DNA from: Nocardioides lijunqiniae | GTDB lineage: Bacteria > Actinomycetota > Actinomycetes > Propionibacteriales > Nocardioidaceae | DNA length: 64,000 bases | Direction of reading: 5' to 3' | Assembly: GCF_015024225.1 (NCBI RefSeq) | Contig: NZ_JACJGM010000027.1 | Coordinates: forward strand, 1-64,000 | Shown here: positions 27,694 to 35,666 of the stretch, in pieces | How the letters are laid out: the number at the start of each line of letters is the position of its first letter | How positions within the stretch are numbered: position 1 is the stretch's first letter | The notes under the pieces: model-generated | Told to the model about the DNA's origin: nothing | Seen by the model: the letters and a program-made list of their open reading frames with translations, nothing else | Databases searched by the model: none | Position numbers and translations under genes: made by a program

Positions 27694-29691
27694 ATGACCA
27701 CCAGCACCACCACAGCACCCGCCGCCGGCGGGATGCGGATCCAGGTCCAGCGCTTCGGCACGTTCCTGTCCAACATGGTCCTGCCCAACATCGGCGCGTT
27801 CATCGCGTGGGGCCTGATCACCGCCCTGTTCATCGAGACCGGCTGGATCACGCTGATCGGCAAGGACGTGTTCGGCTACGAGGGCGGCTACGGCTTCGTC
27901 GAGGACCTCGGGGCCTGGGGGTCCGGGGCCGACGGCACCGGGATCGTCGGGCCGATGATCACCTACCTGTTGCCGCTGCTCATCGGCTACACCGGCGGCC
28001 GGATGATGTACGACGACAACATCCGCGGCGGCGTCGTCGGCGCGATCGCCACGATGGGCGCCATCGCGGGAGCGACCGTGCCGATGTTCCTCGGCGCCAT
28101 GGTCATGGGACCGCTCGCCGGCTGGTCGATGAAGCGGCTCGACGCCCTGTGGGCGCACAAGATCCGGCCCGGCTTCGAGATGCTGGTCAACAACTTCTCG
28201 GCCGGCATCTGGGCGGGCTTCCTGGCGATCATCGGCTTCGTCCTGGCCGGCCCGTTCGTCGAGGAGTTCAGCAAGCTCGCCTCCAACGTCGTCAACACGC
28301 TGGTCGACAACAACGTCCTGCCGCTGACCTCGATCTTCATCGAGCCGGCCAAGATCCTCTTCCTCAACAACGCCATCAACCAGGGCATCCTGACCCCGCT
28401 CGGCACCACCGAGGCCCGCGACACCGGCGAGTCCATCCTGTTCCTGCTGGAGGCCAACCCCGGCCCGGGCCTCGGTCTCCTGCTGGCGTTCGCGGTCTTC
28501 GGCAAGGGCGCGGCCAAGGCCTCGGCCCCCGGCGCGATCCTGATCCAGTTCGTCGGCGGCATCCACGAGATCTACTTCCCCTACGTCCTGATGAAGCCGA
28601 TCCTGGTGCTGGCCGTCATCGCCGGCGGCATGTCCGGCGTCGCGGTCAACGTCGCCTTCGACTCCGGCCTGCGCTCCCCGGCCTCGCCGGGCTCGATCAT
28701 CGCGGTCTGGACCGCCTCGCCCCCGGGAAGCCTGCTGGGGGTCACCCTGTCGGTCGTCGTGGCCGCGGCCGTCTCGTTCGTCGTCGCGTCGTTCCTGCTG
28801 AAGATCGACCGCAAGGGCGACGGCGACCTGAGCGCCGCCACGGCCGACATGGAGGCCCGCAAGGGCAAGCGGTCGTCCGTCGCCGGGATGCTCACCGGCG
28901 ACGGTGCCCGCCCGGGGGCGATCCGCTCGATCGTCTTCGCCTGCGACGCCGGCATGGGCTCCTCGGCCATGGGCGCGTCGGTGCTGCGCAAGAAGATCCA
29001 CGCGGCCGGCCACCCCGAGGTCACGGTCGTCAACAAGGCGATCTCCAACCTCACCGACACCTACGACCTGGTGGTCACCCACCAGGACCTCACCGATCGC
29101 GCCCGGCAGAGGACGGGCTCGGCCGTGCACGTGTCGGTCGAGAACTTCATGAACAGCCCGCGCTACGACGAGATCGTCGAGCTGGTCGATCAGTCCGCCG
29201 ACGGCGGTGCCGGGCCGACCGGGGCAGCCTCCTCCGCGGAGGCGTCGGCCGGCGTGGGCGACCTGCTGTCCGCCGAGTCCATCGTGCTCGACGGCGGCAC
29301 CGGCAGCCGCGAGGAGGCGATCACCCGCGCCGGGGAGCTCCTGGTGGCCGCGGGGGCCGTCGAGCCGTCGTACGTCGACGCGATGCACGCCCGCGAGCAG
29401 TCGGTGTCGACGTACATGGGCAACCTGCTCGCGATCCCGCACGGCACCAACGAGGCCAAGCCCGCCATCAAGCGGACCGCGATCTCGTTCGTGCGCTACG
29501 CGGACGGGGTGCAGTGGAAGAACAAGGAGGTCAAGTTCGTCATCGGCATCGCGGCCCAGGGCGACGACCACCTCAAGCTGCTCGGGCAGATCGCGGAGGT
29601 CTTCCTCGACTCCGAGCAGGTGGCCCGCCTCGAGGCGGCCACGACCCCCGACGAGGTCCAGCAGGTCCTCGGCGCGGTCCAGCCGGTCTGA
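27694..29691 (+). CDS. mtlA: Mannitol-type PTS permease, EIICBA
   Basis: Imports and phosphorylates a hexitol, by homology mannitol. The ATG at 27694 has AGGGAGA upstream and gives 665 residues. The membrane EIIC domain covers about 10-370 (FGTFLSNMVLPNIGAFIAWG start; GGIHEIYFPYVLMKP). EIIB has the phosphorylated Cys417 in VFACDAGMGSSAMGAS. EIIA has the active His583 in LAIPHGTNEAK. It would be fed by PtsI and HPr encoded about 17 kb upstream. Assignment to mannitol rather than a related polyol rests on family resemblance. Confidence 0.9.
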   Translation: MTTSTTTAPAAGGMRIQVQRFGTFLSNMVLPNIGAFIAWGLITALFIETGWITLIGKDVFGYEGGYGFVEDLGAWGSGADGTGIVGPMITYLLPLLIGYTGGRMMYDDNIRGGVVGAIATMGAIAGATVPMFLGAMVMGPLAGWSMKRLDALWAHKIRPGFEMLVNNFSAGIWAGFLAIIGFVLAGPFVEEFSKLASNVVNTLVDNNVLPLTSIFIEPAKILFLNNAINQGILTPLGTTEARDTGESILFLLEANPGPGLGLLLAFAVFGKGAAKASAPGAILIQFVGGIHEIYFPYVLMKPILVLAVIAGGMSGVAVNVAFDSGLRSPASPGSIIAVWTASPPGSLLGVTLSVVVAAAVSFVVASFLLKIDRKGDGDLSAATADMEARKGKRSSVAGMLTGDGARPGAIRSIVFACDAGMGSSAMGASVLRKKIHAAGHPEVTVVNKAISNLTDTYDLVVTHQDLTDRARQRTGSAVHVSVENFMNSPRYDEIVELVDQSADGGAGPTGAASSAEASAGVGDLLSAESIVLDGGTGSREEAITRAGELLVAAGAVEPSYVDAMHAREQSVSTYMGNLLAIPHGTNEAKPAIKRTAISFVRYADGVQWKNKEVKFVIGIAAQGDDHLKLLGQIAEVFLDSEQVARLEAATTPDEVQQVLGAVQPV

Positions 29692-29710
29692 CGCGTGGTC
29701 GGTGCCGCCC

Positions 29711-30010
29711 TCACAGCAGCCGCAGCAGGGCGGCGACGAGGGCGGCACCGAACACCACGACGAGGAACGGCGCACGCAGCAGGAGGAGCACGACCGCCAC
29801 GGCCAGGGCCGCGGCCCGGGCGTCGAGCGCCAGGTCCGGGCCGGTGCTGAACACCTGCACCGCCACCAGCCCCGCGAGCAGAGCCACCGGGATCAAGTCG
29901 GCCACCCGGGCGACCAGCGGCCGCTCCAGCACGCTCGGCGGGACCGAGAGCCCCGCGAGCTTCAGCAGGTAGCAGCCCACGCCGGCTACCAGGATGGCGA
30001 GCCAGGTCAT
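29711..30010 (-). CDS. azlD: AzlD-family small membrane subunit
   Basis: A 99-residue hydrophobic protein with about three to four helices (MTWLAILVAGVGCYLLKLAG; VADLIPVALLAGLVAVQVF; AAALAVAVVLLLLRAPFLVVVFGAALVAAL, read in parts). It overlaps the AzlC-type gene by 4 bp (ATGA). AzlCD pairs export branched-chain amino acids in the cases studied; the substrate here is inferred. Confidence 0.88.
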   Translation of the reverse strand: MTWLAILVAGVGCYLLKLAGLSVPPSVLERPLVARVADLIPVALLAGLVAVQVFSTGPDLALDARAAALAVAVVLLLLRAPFLVVVFGAALVAALLRLL

Positions 30011-30693
30011 GCGTCCGCCCCCTGTCGCAGGAGCAGGCCGGCCAGCAGCGCCACGCCGCCCGCGACCAGGACCGGCACGCCGGCCGAGGTGATCGGCACC
30101 GCCCCGAGCGCGACGAGCGCCGCCAGCAGACCGACCACGAGGTTGCGCCGCTCGCGCAGGCGCGGCCACAGCAGCGCCAGGAACGCCGCCCCCACGGCCG
30201 CGTCGAGACCGTAGGTGCGGGGGTCGCCCATGGCCGTGCCGGCGAGGGCGCCCACGAGCGTGAACAGGTTCCAGAGCACGAAGATCGAGATCCCGGTGGT
30301 GAGGAAGCCGGTGCGGGCGCCCTCCCGGGTCGTGCGGGTCACCGCCATCGCGGTCGACTCGTCGATGAGGACATGCGCGGCCGCGAGCCGCCGCCGTCCG
30401 GTCCAGCCCAGCAGGGGGGCCAGGCGCAGCCCGTAGAGCGTGTTGCGGGTGCCGAGCAGCAGGGCGGTCAGCGCTCCCGACAGCGGGGCGCCGCCGGAGG
30501 CCAGCACACCCACCAGGGCGAACTGCGAGGCGCCGGTGAACATCAGCAGCGACAGCGCGCACGTCTGCAGCACGTCGAGCCCGGAGCCGACCGCGACGGC
30601 GCCGAACGACACGCCGTACGTGCCTGTCGCGACGCCGACGCCGAGGCTGTCGCGGACGATCTGCCGGCGATCGTCCTCGGGCGGCTCGCTCAC
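30007..30693 (-). CDS. azlC: AzlC-family amino-acid exporter subunit
   Basis: The GTG at 30693 gives 228 residues. The N-terminal part GVGVATGTYGVSFGAVAVGSGL and the region MFTGASQFALVGVL are typical of AzlC / YgaZ, followed by LLLGTRNTLYGLRLAPLL and several helices. It forms an operon with the upstream GNAT gene (4-bp overlap) and azlD. Confidence 0.9.
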   Translation of the reverse strand: MSEPPEDDRRQIVRDSLGVGVATGTYGVSFGAVAVGSGLDVLQTCALSLLMFTGASQFALVGVLASGGAPLSGALTALLLGTRNTLYGLRLAPLLGWTGRRRLAAAHVLIDESTAMAVTRTTREGARTGFLTTGISIFVLWNLFTLVGALAGTAMGDPRTYGLDAAVGAAFLALLWPRLRERRNLVVGLLAALVALGAVPITSAGVPVLVAGGVALLAGLLLRQGADA

Positions 30694-31235
30694 GAGAACG
30701 CGGTGTGGAGACGCACCTGCTTGACCTGGGTCGTGCCGCTGCCGTCGAGGTCGAGGGTGCGGTGGGCGCCGTCGGGGGCCCAGCCGGCCTCGCTGAGGAA
30801 CACCCGGGTGGCGTCGTCGGTGGACATCGTCCAGGTCACGGCGCGGTTGAACCGGTCGGCCAGCAGGGTGTCGACGGCCGCCTGGAGCAGCCGCGAGCCG
30901 TGGCCCTTGCCCCGCTCCTCGGGCGCCACGGTGAGCTCCTGCATCTCGCCGTCGGCGACGGGGTCGCAGTCGGGGTCGGCGGCCGGGCCGACGACGACGA
31001 AGCCGCAGACCCGGTTGCGCTCGAGGGCGACGAGCACCCGGTTGCGGGCGTCGCGGGGCTTGCGCAGCGAGTCGGCCCACGCCGCCGCGGCCGCCTCGAC
31101 GTCCTGGGGGAGCGCCTCGGGCGGCAGCACCCCGGCGTACTGCTCCGGCCACGTGCGCAGCTGCAGGCCGGCGATGGCCGGGGCGTCGTCGGCCCAGGCG
31201 ATGCGCACGGAGACGTCGGCGGTGGGGCTGCTCAC
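30690..31235 (-). CDS. GNAT-family N-acetyltransferase
   Basis: The GTG at 31235 gives 181 residues (VSSPTADVSVRIAWADD). The acetyl-CoA loop is in LTVAPEERGKGHGSRLLQAAV, and the C-terminal strand contains VFLSEAGWAPDG. It heads the GNAT-azlC-azlD operon, so it may modify the same compound the exporter handles; that link is inference. CAGGAT lies 6 nt before the start as a weak -10 candidate. Confidence 0.87.
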   Translation of the reverse strand: MSSPTADVSVRIAWADDAPAIAGLQLRTWPEQYAGVLPPEALPQDVEAAAAAWADSLRKPRDARNRVLVALERNRVCGFVVVGPAADPDCDPVADGEMQELTVAPEERGKGHGSRLLQAAVDTLLADRFNRAVTWTMSTDDATRVFLSEAGWAPDGAHRTLDLDGSGTTQVKQVRLHTAFS

Positions 31236-31282
31236 CGCAGCATCCTGACAGGCGGAGGGTGGAGCCGCTGGGGTGGGCGTCC

Positions 31283-31288
31283 TAGTGT
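31283..31288 (+). promoter_or_regulatory. Probable -10 of the aldo/keto reductase gene (leaderless)
   Basis: TAGTGT ends 7 nt before the ATG at 31296, with no ribosome site between. Confidence 0.5.
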
Positions 31289-31295
31289 CGAGGTC

Positions 31296-32303
31296 ATGGA
31301 GATTCGTAACCTCGGAGCAAGCGGCCTGAAGATCTCGGCCATCTCGTACGGCAACTGGCTGACCCACGGGTCGCAGGTGGAGGAGGACGCCGCGCTGGCG
31401 TGCGTGCGGCAGGCGCTGGAGGAGGGCATCACCACGTTCGACACCGCCGACGTCTACGCCAACACCGCCGCCGAGACCGTCCTCGGCAAGGCGCTCGCGG
31501 GCGAGCGGCGCGCGGGCCTGGAGATCTTCACCAAGGTCTACTGGCCGACCGGGCCCGGCGCCCACAACGACCACGGGCTCTCGCGCAAGCACATCATGGA
31601 GTCGATCGACGGCTCGCTGTCGCGGCTCGGCACCGACTACGTCGACCTCTACCAGGCCCACCGCTACGACCACGAGACCCCGCTCGAGGAGACGATGGAG
31701 GCCTTCGCCGACGTCGTGCGCGCCGGCAAGGCGCTCTACATCGGCGTCTCGGAGTGGCGCGCGGAGGAGATCCGGGCCGCCCACGCGCTGGCGCGCGAGC
31801 TGCGCGTGCCGCTCGTCTCGAACCAGCCGCAGTACAACATGCTGTGGCGCGTGATCGAGGCCGAGGTCGTGCCCACCTGCGAGGAGCTCGGGATGGGTCA
31901 GGTCGTGTGGTCCCCGATCGCCCAAGGCGCGCTGACCGGCAAGTACAAGCCGGGCGAGCAGCCGCCCCCGGGCTCGCGCGGCACCGACGAGAAGGGCGGG
32001 TCGAACATGATCTCGCGCTGGCTCAAGGACGACGTGCTCGAGCGCGTGCAGCGCCTGCAGCCGATCGCGGACGAGGCCGGGCTGAGCCTGGCGCAGCTCG
32101 CGGTGGCGTGGGTCCTGCAGAACCCCAACGTCTCCAGCGCGATCATCGGCGCGAGCCGCCCCGAGCAGGTGACCGAGAACGTCAAGGCGGCGGGCGTGAC
32201 GCTCGACGCGTCGACGCTGAGCGCCATCGACGAGGTCGTGGGCGACGTCGCCGAGCGCGACCCGCAGAAGACCCAGTCGCCGGCTAAGCGCGACTTCGGC
32301 TGA
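31296..32303 (+). CDS. Aldo/keto reductase, potassium-channel beta-subunit type
   Basis: A 335-residue NADPH-dependent oxidoreductase. The catalytic tetrad is visible: Asp and Tyr in FDTADVYAN, Lys in IFTKVYW, His in DLYQAHRYD. The cofactor-binding end is SAIIGASRPEQVTENV. Its resemblance to Kv-beta proteins (MEIRNLGASGLKISAISYGNW start) is typical of bacterial AKRs with broad aldehyde or ketone substrates. It overlaps the converging transporter gene by 20 bp. Confidence 0.93.
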   Translation: MEIRNLGASGLKISAISYGNWLTHGSQVEEDAALACVRQALEEGITTFDTADVYANTAAETVLGKALAGERRAGLEIFTKVYWPTGPGAHNDHGLSRKHIMESIDGSLSRLGTDYVDLYQAHRYDHETPLEETMEAFADVVRAGKALYIGVSEWRAEEIRAAHALARELRVPLVSNQPQYNMLWRVIEAEVVPTCEELGMGQVVWSPIAQGALTGKYKPGEQPPPGSRGTDEKGGSNMISRWLKDDVLERVQRLQPIADEAGLSLAQLAVAWVLQNPNVSSAIIGASRPEQVTENVKAAGVTLDASTLSAIDEVVGDVAERDPQKTQSPAKRDFG

Positions 32304-33087
32304 CCGCGACGGCGCCGGCGGTCGCGAGCACGAGCCCGACCGCCACGCCGGGGGCCCAGCCCTCCCGGACGCCGTCACCGAGGAGCACCACCCCGATCGC
32401 CGCCGGCACCAGCGTCTGGCCGACGATCATGGGGGCGGTGGTCCCGGTGACGGCGCTGGAGTGCATGCCCAGCGAGTACAGCCAGAACGACACCAGCCCG
32501 AACGCCGGCACCGCCAGGCCCGCCAGCACGACCGCCGGCTCCAGCGGCCACGTCACCCCGCGCACCGCCAGCGCCGACCCGGCGTACCCGAGGCCCGCGA
32601 GGGTGCCGAGCAGGGGCCCGGGCCAGTCCCGGCCCACGAGCGCGACGGCCACCAGCGCCACGACGCCGAGGACGACGGGGACCGCGAAGGTCCAGGTGGT
32701 GACCACGTCACCCGGCTCCCCGGAGCCGAGCGCGGTGAGCACCAGTCCGCCGGTCACGGCGGCGACCCCCAGCCAGTCGGCGGGACGGAGCTGCTCGCTC
32801 ACCCGTCGCGACGCCAGCGCCGTCACCGGCAGCGACAGGGAGATCAGCGCCTGCGCCAGGTAGAGCGGCACCAGCCAGATCGCGACGGCGTGCAGCACGA
32901 AGCCGCCGAGGTAGGCCGCCACGACGAGCATCGTGAGCGGGTCGCGCACGGAGCGGGTGACGAATGCGACGAGGTGCGTGGGGCGCTCGTCCGCCCGGCG
33001 TACGGCGGAGGCCTGCGCGACGGCGGCCACCCCGAACAGCCCGGCGGCCACCAGACCCGCGAGGAGCCCGGCGACCTGGTCCGTCAC
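32284..33087 (-). CDS. DMT-type integral membrane transporter
   Basis: A 267-residue protein with nine or ten hydrophobic segments, similar in layout to EamA/DMT transporters and actinobacterial DUF-type multidrug/metabolite carriers (LVPLYLAQALISLSLPVTAL; VVLLGDGVREGWAPGVAVGLVLATAG in parts). GTG start; the start overlaps the stop of the upstream DUF3043 gene by 4 bp. The substrate is unknown. Confidence 0.83.
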   Translation of the reverse strand: MTDQVAGLLAGLVAAGLFGVAAVAQASAVRRADERPTHLVAFVTRSVRDPLTMLVVAAYLGGFVLHAVAIWLVPLYLAQALISLSLPVTALASRRVSEQLRPADWLGVAAVTGGLVLTALGSGEPGDVVTTWTFAVPVVLGVVALVAVALVGRDWPGPLLGTLAGLGYAGSALAVRGVTWPLEPAVVLAGLAVPAFGLVSFWLYSLGMHSSAVTGTTAPMIVGQTLVPAAIGVVLLGDGVREGWAPGVAVGLVLATAGAVAVSRSRA

Positions 33088-33668
33088 GAGTAGTGCTCGG
33101 GCAGCTCCTGGCCGATCTTGACCTTGGACTTGGGCATCCGCATGAACTTCATCTGCATCGCGCGGGTGACGGTGTAGTACGTCGTGCCCTTGAGCGGCTC
33201 ACCCGGGAAGCGCCGCGCGATCTCCTTGCGCACGCGCCGGCGCAGCAGGAGCAGGTCGACGATGACCAGCAGCAGGGTGCCGAGCAGCAGCGTGTTGCCC
33301 ATGCTGCGCAGGTCGGGGTTGCCGGAGTAGCCCAGGACCATGGTGACGATCAGCAGCGGGATCATCAGCTCGACGATGGAGAACCGCGCGTCGACGTAGT
33401 CGCGGATGAAGCGCCGCACCGGGCCCTTGTCGCGCGGCATCAGGTAGCGCTCGTCGCCGGTCTTCATCGCCGAGCGCACCTGCTGGCTGGACTCCATGCG
33501 CGCCTGGCGCTGCGCCTGCGCGAGCTCCTTGCGCGTGCGCGGCACCTTGGCCCGGGCCTTGGCCGCGGCCTCGGCCTCCCGGCGGGTCGGGGTCGGTCGA
33601 CCCTTGCCGCCTTCCTTGACGACGAGCGGCTCGGTGGCGGTGGACTCTGACTTGCTACGACGGAACAC
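33084..33668 (-). CDS. DUF3043 membrane protein
   Basis: A 194-residue protein with a long basic and Ala-rich N-terminus (RPTPTRREAEAAAKARAK, then RKELAQAQRQARM), the segment DERYLMPRDKGPVRRFIRDYVDARFS and two adjacent helices (about 100-118 and 124-142). This matches the actinobacterial DUF3043 family, whose function is unknown. GTG start with GAAGG 6 nt upstream. A TAGTCT -10 candidate sits on this strand at 33711-33706. Confidence 0.88.
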   Translation of the reverse strand: MFRRSKSESTATEPLVVKEGGKGRPTPTRREAEAAAKARAKVPRTRKELAQAQRQARMESSQQVRSAMKTGDERYLMPRDKGPVRRFIRDYVDARFSIVELMIPLLIVTMVLGYSGNPDLRSMGNTLLLGTLLLVIVDLLLLRRRVRKEIARRFPGEPLKGTTYYTVTRAMQMKFMRMPKSKVKIGQELPEHYS

Positions 33669-33705
33669 GAATGGCCTTCAGCGCGAGGACGGGACGACAG
33701 GCCCC

Positions 33706-33711
33706 AGACTA
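33706..33711 (-). promoter_or_regulatory. Candidate -10 for DUF3043 and the DMT transporter
   Basis: TAGTCT on the minus strand, giving a leader of about 30 nt with a GAAGG ribosome site. Confidence 0.4.
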
Positions 33712-33760
33712 CTGGTGCCACGCTCCCGCCGAGACCCCCTGACCCGAGCGCCGCCACCAC

Positions 33761-33852
33761 GGTGGTTGAGGTGCGAGCGCAGCGAGCCTCGAAACCACCC
33801 CGCCGGTGGTCGAGCAGCGAGGAGCGCCAGCGACGAGCGGCCGTCGGGACCC
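33761..33852 (+). repeat. Short repeats A and B, forward copy 1
   Basis: Repeat A (33761-33799) starts GGTGGTTGAGGTGCGAGCGC and ends CGAAACCACC, so its ends GGTGGTT/AACCACC can pair. Repeat B (33805-33852) starts GGTGGTCGAGCAGCGAGGAG and ends in a GTCGGGACCC variant. The same A-B pair recurs in all three repeat loci of the window. Confidence 0.9.
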
Positions 33853-33874
33853 GGTGAGCCACGCGCCGCCCTTC

Positions 33875-33960
33875 GGTGGTTGAGGTGCGAGCGCAGCGAG
33901 CCTCGAAACCACTTACCGGTGGTCGAGCAGCGAGCGCCAGCGAGCGGCCGTCGAGACCCC
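33875..33960 (+). repeat. Short repeats A and B, forward copy 2
   Basis: Repeat A at 33875-33912; repeat B at 33918-33960, shortened by 6 bp inside (cagcgagcgccagcgagcg). It directly adjoins the long structured element. Confidence 0.9.
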
Positions 33961-34272
33961 CGCACCTCTGAAGGTGGCCTCGGGGCCGGACTGGGGTGCC
34001 GCGCGCGTAGCCGGTCGCGTCTCCGCGTCAATGAGCTTCGCCCGCTTCGCGGCGGCCTGCGGCCGTCCTTGACCCGGAGCCTCTCTCGACCGGCTTGACG
34101 GCGCACGGGGCGGACACGGCTTCGCCGCGCCGCCCGCGCAATGCGCGGCACCCCCCTGGTGGGGCTGGTGTGACTGGTGGTGCGTCCACCGACACTCAGC
34201 GTCGGCAGTTGGTCACCACCCCGGCCCGGCCAAGCGTGGAGAGGCCGGCCCGAGGCTCGAACTGCCGACATG
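33961..34272 (+). repeat. Long structured element, copy 1
   Basis: A multi-branched foldable element. Closing stem P1: 33993-34004 with 34143-34154 (12 bp). P2: 34009-34017 with 34087-34095, extended by CTCCG/CGGAG (34021-34025, 34075-34079), an 8-bp stem with one mismatch (34027-34034, 34066-34073) and the terminal hairpin CGGCC-TGC-GGCCG (34053-34065). P3: GGGCGG/CCGCCC (34108-34113, 34130-34135) with inner CGGC-TTC-GCCG. A separate distal stem P4: TCGGCAGTT/AACTGCCGA (34202-34210, 34260-34268). No credible protein. Confidence 0.85.
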
Positions 34273-34313
34273 GGTGCCTAATCGCGCGGGCCACCCGAGC
34301 CACGCAGAGACCA

Positions 34314-34421
34314 GGTGGTTTCGAGGCTCGCTGCGCTCGCACCTCAACCACCGAAGGTCGGCGCTTGGCTACGGGGTCTCGACGGGCGCTCGTCGCTGGC
34401 GCTCCTCGCTGCTCGACCACC
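34314..34421 (-). repeat. Short repeats A and B, inverted copies
   Basis: Repeat A in reverse orientation at 34314-34352 and repeat B in reverse at 34373-34421. With the forward copies upstream, the long element at this locus is flanked by oppositely oriented A and B units. The remaining 34422-34511 holds no gene. Confidence 0.88.
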
Positions 34422-34511
34422 GGCAGAGACGCACCGCAGGTGACGCACGCCGCGGGCCGATCACCGCAGCCGCTCGACCAGCACGCCCTCGCGGTCCTCA
34501 CCGCTCGCGCC

Positions 34512-34517
34512 GTAGGG
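34512..34517 (+). promoter_or_regulatory. Candidate -10 of the psp operon
   Basis: TAGGGT, placing transcription start near 34524 and leaving a leader of about 43 nt with GAGAGGGAT before pspA. It lies just beyond the repeat locus. Confidence 0.4.
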
Positions 34518-34566
34518 TGAGGGGGCCACGCCGTTGTGTCCGCTCCATCTGAGAGGGATCGTCCGA

Positions 34567-35328
34567 ATGAGCCTCATGAAGCGCGTCAGCCTGATCTTCC
34601 GGTCGAAGGCCAACACGGCCCTCGACCGCGCCGAGGACCCGCGCGAGACGCTTGACTACAGCTACCAGCGCCAGCTCGACCTCCTCTCGAAGGTACGCCG
34701 GGGCGTCGCCGACGTGGCGACGAGCCGCAAGCGCGTCGAGCTCCAGGTCGCCCAGCTCGAGCAGCAGGCCGGCAAGCTCCAGTCGCAGGCCGAGAAGGCG
34801 CTGAGCATGGACCGCGAGGACCTCGCCCGCGAGGCGCTGACCCGCAAGTCCGCCCTGGCCGGCCAGATCAACGACCTCAAGGTCCAGCACGCCAACCTCC
34901 AGGGCGAGGAGGAGAAGCTCACGCTGGCCCAGCAGCGCCTGCAGGCCAAGGTCGAGTCCTTCCGCACCCGCAAGGAGACGATCAAGGCCAACTACACGGC
35001 CGCGGAGGCGCAGACCCGCATCGGCGAGGCCATGTCCGGCATCGGCGAGGAGATGGGCGACGTCGGCATGGCGATCCAGCGCGCCGAGGACAAGACGGCC
35101 AACATGCAGGCGCGTGCGGGCGCGATCGACGAGCTCATCGCCTCCGGCGCGCTCGACGACGCCTCGTCCCTCAACGCCGGCGACGACATCAGCCGCGAGC
35201 TGGAGTCGATGAGCTCGCAGTCCGACGTCGAGGCCGAGCTGGCACGCATGAAGGGGCTGTCGTCCGCGCCGGCCCCCGACGCGATCGAGGCCGGGTCGGA
35301 GCAGCCGGAGGGGGAGCAGCCGCGATGA
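34567..35328 (+). CDS. pspA: PspA / IM30 envelope-stress protein
   Basis: A membrane-remodelling coiled-coil protein of the ESCRT-III-like family that protects the cell membrane. The 253-residue product begins MSLMKRVSLIFRSKANTALDRAEDP, the amphipathic start and conserved loop of the family, and continues as an almost unbroken coiled coil (about 30-220). The tail is acidic and Pro-rich. It is first in a four-gene operon with pspAA, htpX and pspAB. Confidence 0.94.
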   Translation: MSLMKRVSLIFRSKANTALDRAEDPRETLDYSYQRQLDLLSKVRRGVADVATSRKRVELQVAQLEQQAGKLQSQAEKALSMDREDLAREALTRKSALAGQINDLKVQHANLQGEEEKLTLAQQRLQAKVESFRTRKETIKANYTAAEAQTRIGEAMSGIGEEMGDVGMAIQRAEDKTANMQARAGAIDELIASGALDDASSLNAGDDISRELESMSSQSDVEAELARMKGLSSAPAPDAIEAGSEQPEGEQPR

Positions 35329-35612
35329 CCGCGCTGATCATCCGGATCCTCGGAGAGGGCCAGTACGACGTGGCCGACCACGCGATCGACAAGCTCAACG
35401 ACCTCGACGCGACGCTCGAGGCGGCCGTGGAGAAGGGCGACGAGGCGTCGTTCCGCGACGCCCTCGGCGCGCTGCTCGACGGCGTGCGCACCGTCGGCGT
35501 CGCCCACCCGCTGGACTCCCTCGACGAGTCCGACCTGATCCTGCCGCCGCCCGACGCGACCATCGAGCAGGTGCGCGAGCTGCTGGCGGGCGACGGTCTG
35601 ATCCCCGGCTGA
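35325..35612 (+). CDS. pspAA: PspA-associated protein PspAA
   Basis: A 95-residue small protein (MTALIIRILGEGQYDVADHAIDKLNDLD) with the beta-alpha pattern of PspAA, a partner encoded next to pspA in many actinobacteria and archaea. The ATG overlaps the pspA stop (ATGA). It probably binds PspA; its precise role is not known. Confidence 0.9.
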   Translation: MTALIIRILGEGQYDVADHAIDKLNDLDATLEAAVEKGDEASFRDALGALLDGVRTVGVAHPLDSLDESDLILPPPDATIEQVRELLAGDGLIPG

Positions 35613-35666
35613 GCGTTCGCACGGGTCGCTCAGGTGGCTCTTGGGTGGACCGGGGAGAATGGCCCC

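Noticed and set aside
33761..34421. CRISPR array
   Set aside because: Repeats alternate between two types, occur in both orientations, spacers are not of uniform length, and no cas genes are present.
33678..34552. Several open frames of 60-200 codons in the 34-kb repeat locus, with similar ones at 49.4-50.7 kb and 60.1-60.6 kb
   Set aside because: The same DNA is open in different frames and both orientations at each locus, gives low-complexity Arg/Ser/Pro products, and has no ribosome sites or promoters.
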